A stretch of 64,000 nucleotides of DNA, from positions 53,144 to 117,143 of the forward strand of contig JAENYN010000006.1 in NCBI GenBank assembly GCA_016841765.1, given 5' to 3'. Positions 62,791 through 64,000 of this stretch are shown piece by piece (the first letter of the stretch is position 1; every line of letters begins with the position of its first letter). The position numbers and the translations under genes were made by a program. The DNA is from Guptibacillus hwajinpoensis (GTDB taxonomy: Bacteria > Bacillota > Bacilli > Bacillales > Bacillaceae_O). Under the pieces are notes generated by a model that was not told the DNA's origin, searched no databases, and saw only the letters and a list, made by a program, of their open reading frames with translations.

Positions 62791-63735
62791 TCACTGGTTT
62801 GGTAGTAAGCCTGTTTCTTTATATTCAGAAACAGCCGTTTCCACTTTTCTTTTTAAATTATCGGGCACAATCGGACTGTACCGCCCCATTTCAATTGCTT
62901 CTTCCTGAAAATCATAGTACAGGTTCCCTGATTTTAGATTCCCATCATTGTAATCACTGGCAACTGATTCATAGATTTCGACTACATTTTGGACAGTGGA
63001 TGTCAATACAGTGTTTTTGCCGAGGTCCGCCTGGTCTGAAACATAGCCGATGGCATAAAGGCCTTCTTCTTTTAACCGCTCAATCACTGGTACATTGAAG
63101 GCATCTCCGGCAGGATAAACCACATCTACACCATTGTCAATCATTTCATCCACCATCTTGACAGCAATGTCCTTATCGTCCCATGACTGGGTAAAGCGAA
63201 TCGAGACATTCGCCTCACTGTTTTCATAGAGGGCTCCTTCAAAAAAACCGTCCACTTCCGGCTGCCATTCGTGAGCCGCAATGACGCCTATCTTGTTTGA
63301 TTCCGTCATTCCGCCGGCGATCATGCCGCCAAAAAAGCCCATGGCATGCCCGCTGAAATTAACGCTTGTCAAATTATCCCCGTTGACATCACCGTTAAAG
63401 ACGACGAAGCGGATATTCGGATGGTCTTGATGGATTTGCTCAAAGTAGTAAGCATATTCACTGCCGTGGCCGAAAATCAAATTGACACCCTGATTGCTGA
63501 ATTCTTGAACAGCCTTGCTGACAGCTTCCTGCGAATTCATTTTTTCTTTATAATAAACTTCCGTGTCAAAAGTCGATTGTATTTTCAGTAATCCTTTATA
63601 TCCTTTGCTTCCCCATACCTGATCATTGATCGTGTCCGGAACAAGAAGCCCGACATTTTTTAATTGGCCTTCAGAAGACTGGCAGCCTGTCAGTAACAGG
63701 ATAGTAACTAGAAAAAGACTGAGAAGTTTGTCCAT
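62791..63735 (-). CDS. med: Med, positive regulator of comK (BMP-family lipoprotein)
   Basis: A 314-residue lipoprotein of the basic membrane protein (BMP/PnrA) family. The signal ends at the lipobox LLTGC (Cys about 18). The binding-protein fold shows NVGLLVPDTINDQVWGSKGY, NLIFGHGSEY, NFSGHAMGFFGGMIAGGMTESNKIG and GVDVVYPAGDAFNVPVIE. B. subtilis Med raises comK expression. The ATG at 63735 has AAAGGAG upstream; the frame opens at 63783. Confidence 0.9.
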   Translation of the reverse strand: MDKLLSLFLVTILLLTGCQSSEGQLKNVGLLVPDTINDQVWGSKGYKGLLKIQSTFDTEVYYKEKMNSQEAVSKAVQEFSNQGVNLIFGHGSEYAYYFEQIHQDHPNIRFVVFNGDVNGDNLTSVNFSGHAMGFFGGMIAGGMTESNKIGVIAAHEWQPEVDGFFEGALYENSEANVSIRFTQSWDDKDIAVKMVDEMIDNGVDVVYPAGDAFNVPVIERLKEEGLYAIGYVSDQADLGKNTVLTSTVQNVVEIYESVASDYNDGNLKSGNLYYDFQEEAIEMGRYSPIVPDNLKRKVETAVSEYKETGLLPNQ

Positions 63736-63804
63736 AGTGAGGCACTCCTTTATTCCGGAAAGCGGTTCAACAAGCAATATCATCCATTTTCGCTTCCCTT
63801 TTTC

Positions 63805-63833
63805 ATTTTACAGTTAAGGGGAATATTTGTAAA
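63805..63833 (-). promoter_or_regulatory. Promoter of med-comZ
   Basis: On the minus strand TTTACA (63828-63833) and TAAAAT (63805-63810) are 17 bases apart, 70 bp before the med start. Confidence 0.65.
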
Positions 63834-63951
63834 AGATAATTTCAATCGGGTTCGATGTGGTTCCTTTTGAATTTCACATGTTTGGCACGGCCGTTTTCAG
63901 TCACATTATTATATGAACAAAATAGACATCCGTCCGTTCGTGCAGGAATCA

Positions 63952-64000
63952 AAACCACCCGTGAGAACGGGTGGTTTGCTCTACGGCTGAAAGCCTCTGT
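63952..64000. mobile_element. Hairpins resembling an IS200/IS605-family terminus (cut by window edge)
   Basis: AAACCACCCGT/ACGGGTGGTTT is an 11-bp perfect stem with a GAGA loop at 63952-63977. It is followed by GCTCTACGGCTGAAAGCC, which holds a second short hairpin (GGCT-GA-AAGCC). This paired arrangement resembles the subterminal structure of IS200/IS605-type (tnpB-carrying) elements in Firmicutes. The element body would lie outside the window, so a plain terminator is the alternative. Confidence 0.45.

Overview
The window reads as a low-to-mid GC Bacillaceae chromosome (a Bacillus-like Firmicute). Gene order matches the B. subtilis yjaU-yjbM neighbourhood in inverted orientation: yjbM(relQ)-yjbL-yjbK-cwlQ(yjbJ)-yjbI-yjbH-pepF at the left, then coiA(yjbF)-mecA-yjbE-spx-yjbC, the opp operon, trpS with a Trp T-box, yjbA, yjaZ, fabF-fabH, and comZ-med at the right. 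Strong GGAGG ribosome sites, T-box, FapR-type and Spx/MecA/ComZ features all fit this group. No rRNA, tRNA or CRISPR was seen.

Layout. 0-6.3 kb: core genes (alarmone synthetase, CYTH protein, lytic transglycosylase, truncated haemoglobin, the Spx adaptor SpxH, oligoendopeptidase F). 6.7-40 kb: a block inserted between pepF and coiA, genes that are adjacent in B. subtilis. It holds about 30 minus-strand genes of lipid and carboxylic acid catabolism, plus a lipoprotein and hcp. 40-48.5 kb: competence and stress regulators (coiA, mecA, yjbE, spx, yjbC) and small conserved genes. 48.7-54.6 kb: oligopeptide permease. 55-64 kb: trpS, yjbA, yjaZ, fatty acid initiation and elongation genes, comZ-med, and at the very edge a hairpin that looks like an IS200/IS605 terminus.

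The catabolic block falls into four transcription units. (a) 18.8 to 6.95 kb: acyl-CoA dehydrogenase, SDR, thiolase, TetR repressor, thioesterase, esterase, acyl-CoA ligase and a five-gene LivJFGMH-type ABC importer. (b) 29.4 to 18.9 kb: acyl-CoA dehydrogenase, SDR, a two-subunit MaoC-type hydratase, dienoyl-CoA reductase, class II aldolase, PanE-like reductase, acyl-CoA ligase, a frameshifted acyl-CoA dehydrogenase, thiolase and two PaaI-type thioesterases. (c) A single acyl-CoA dehydrogenase at 30.7 kb. (d) 37.4 to 31.0 kb: MBL hydrolase, acyl-CoA ligase, an R2-like ligand-binding oxidase, aldehyde dehydrogenase and iron alcohol dehydrogenase. Related palindromic operators precede (a), (b) and the tetR gene, suggesting one acyl-CoA-responsive TetR regulon. 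Together the genes could take a hydrocarbon, alcohol or unusual acid through oxidation, CoA activation and a beta-oxidation spiral that uses MaoC/SDR enzymes instead of a crotonase/FadB pair.

Intergenic DNA is rich in repeats: three degenerate arrays with a 21-bp period, a roughly 135-bp structured repeat on both sides of pepF, a MITE-like element present twice, and a 40-bp perfect palindrome whose 20-bp core recurs at 41.5 kb.
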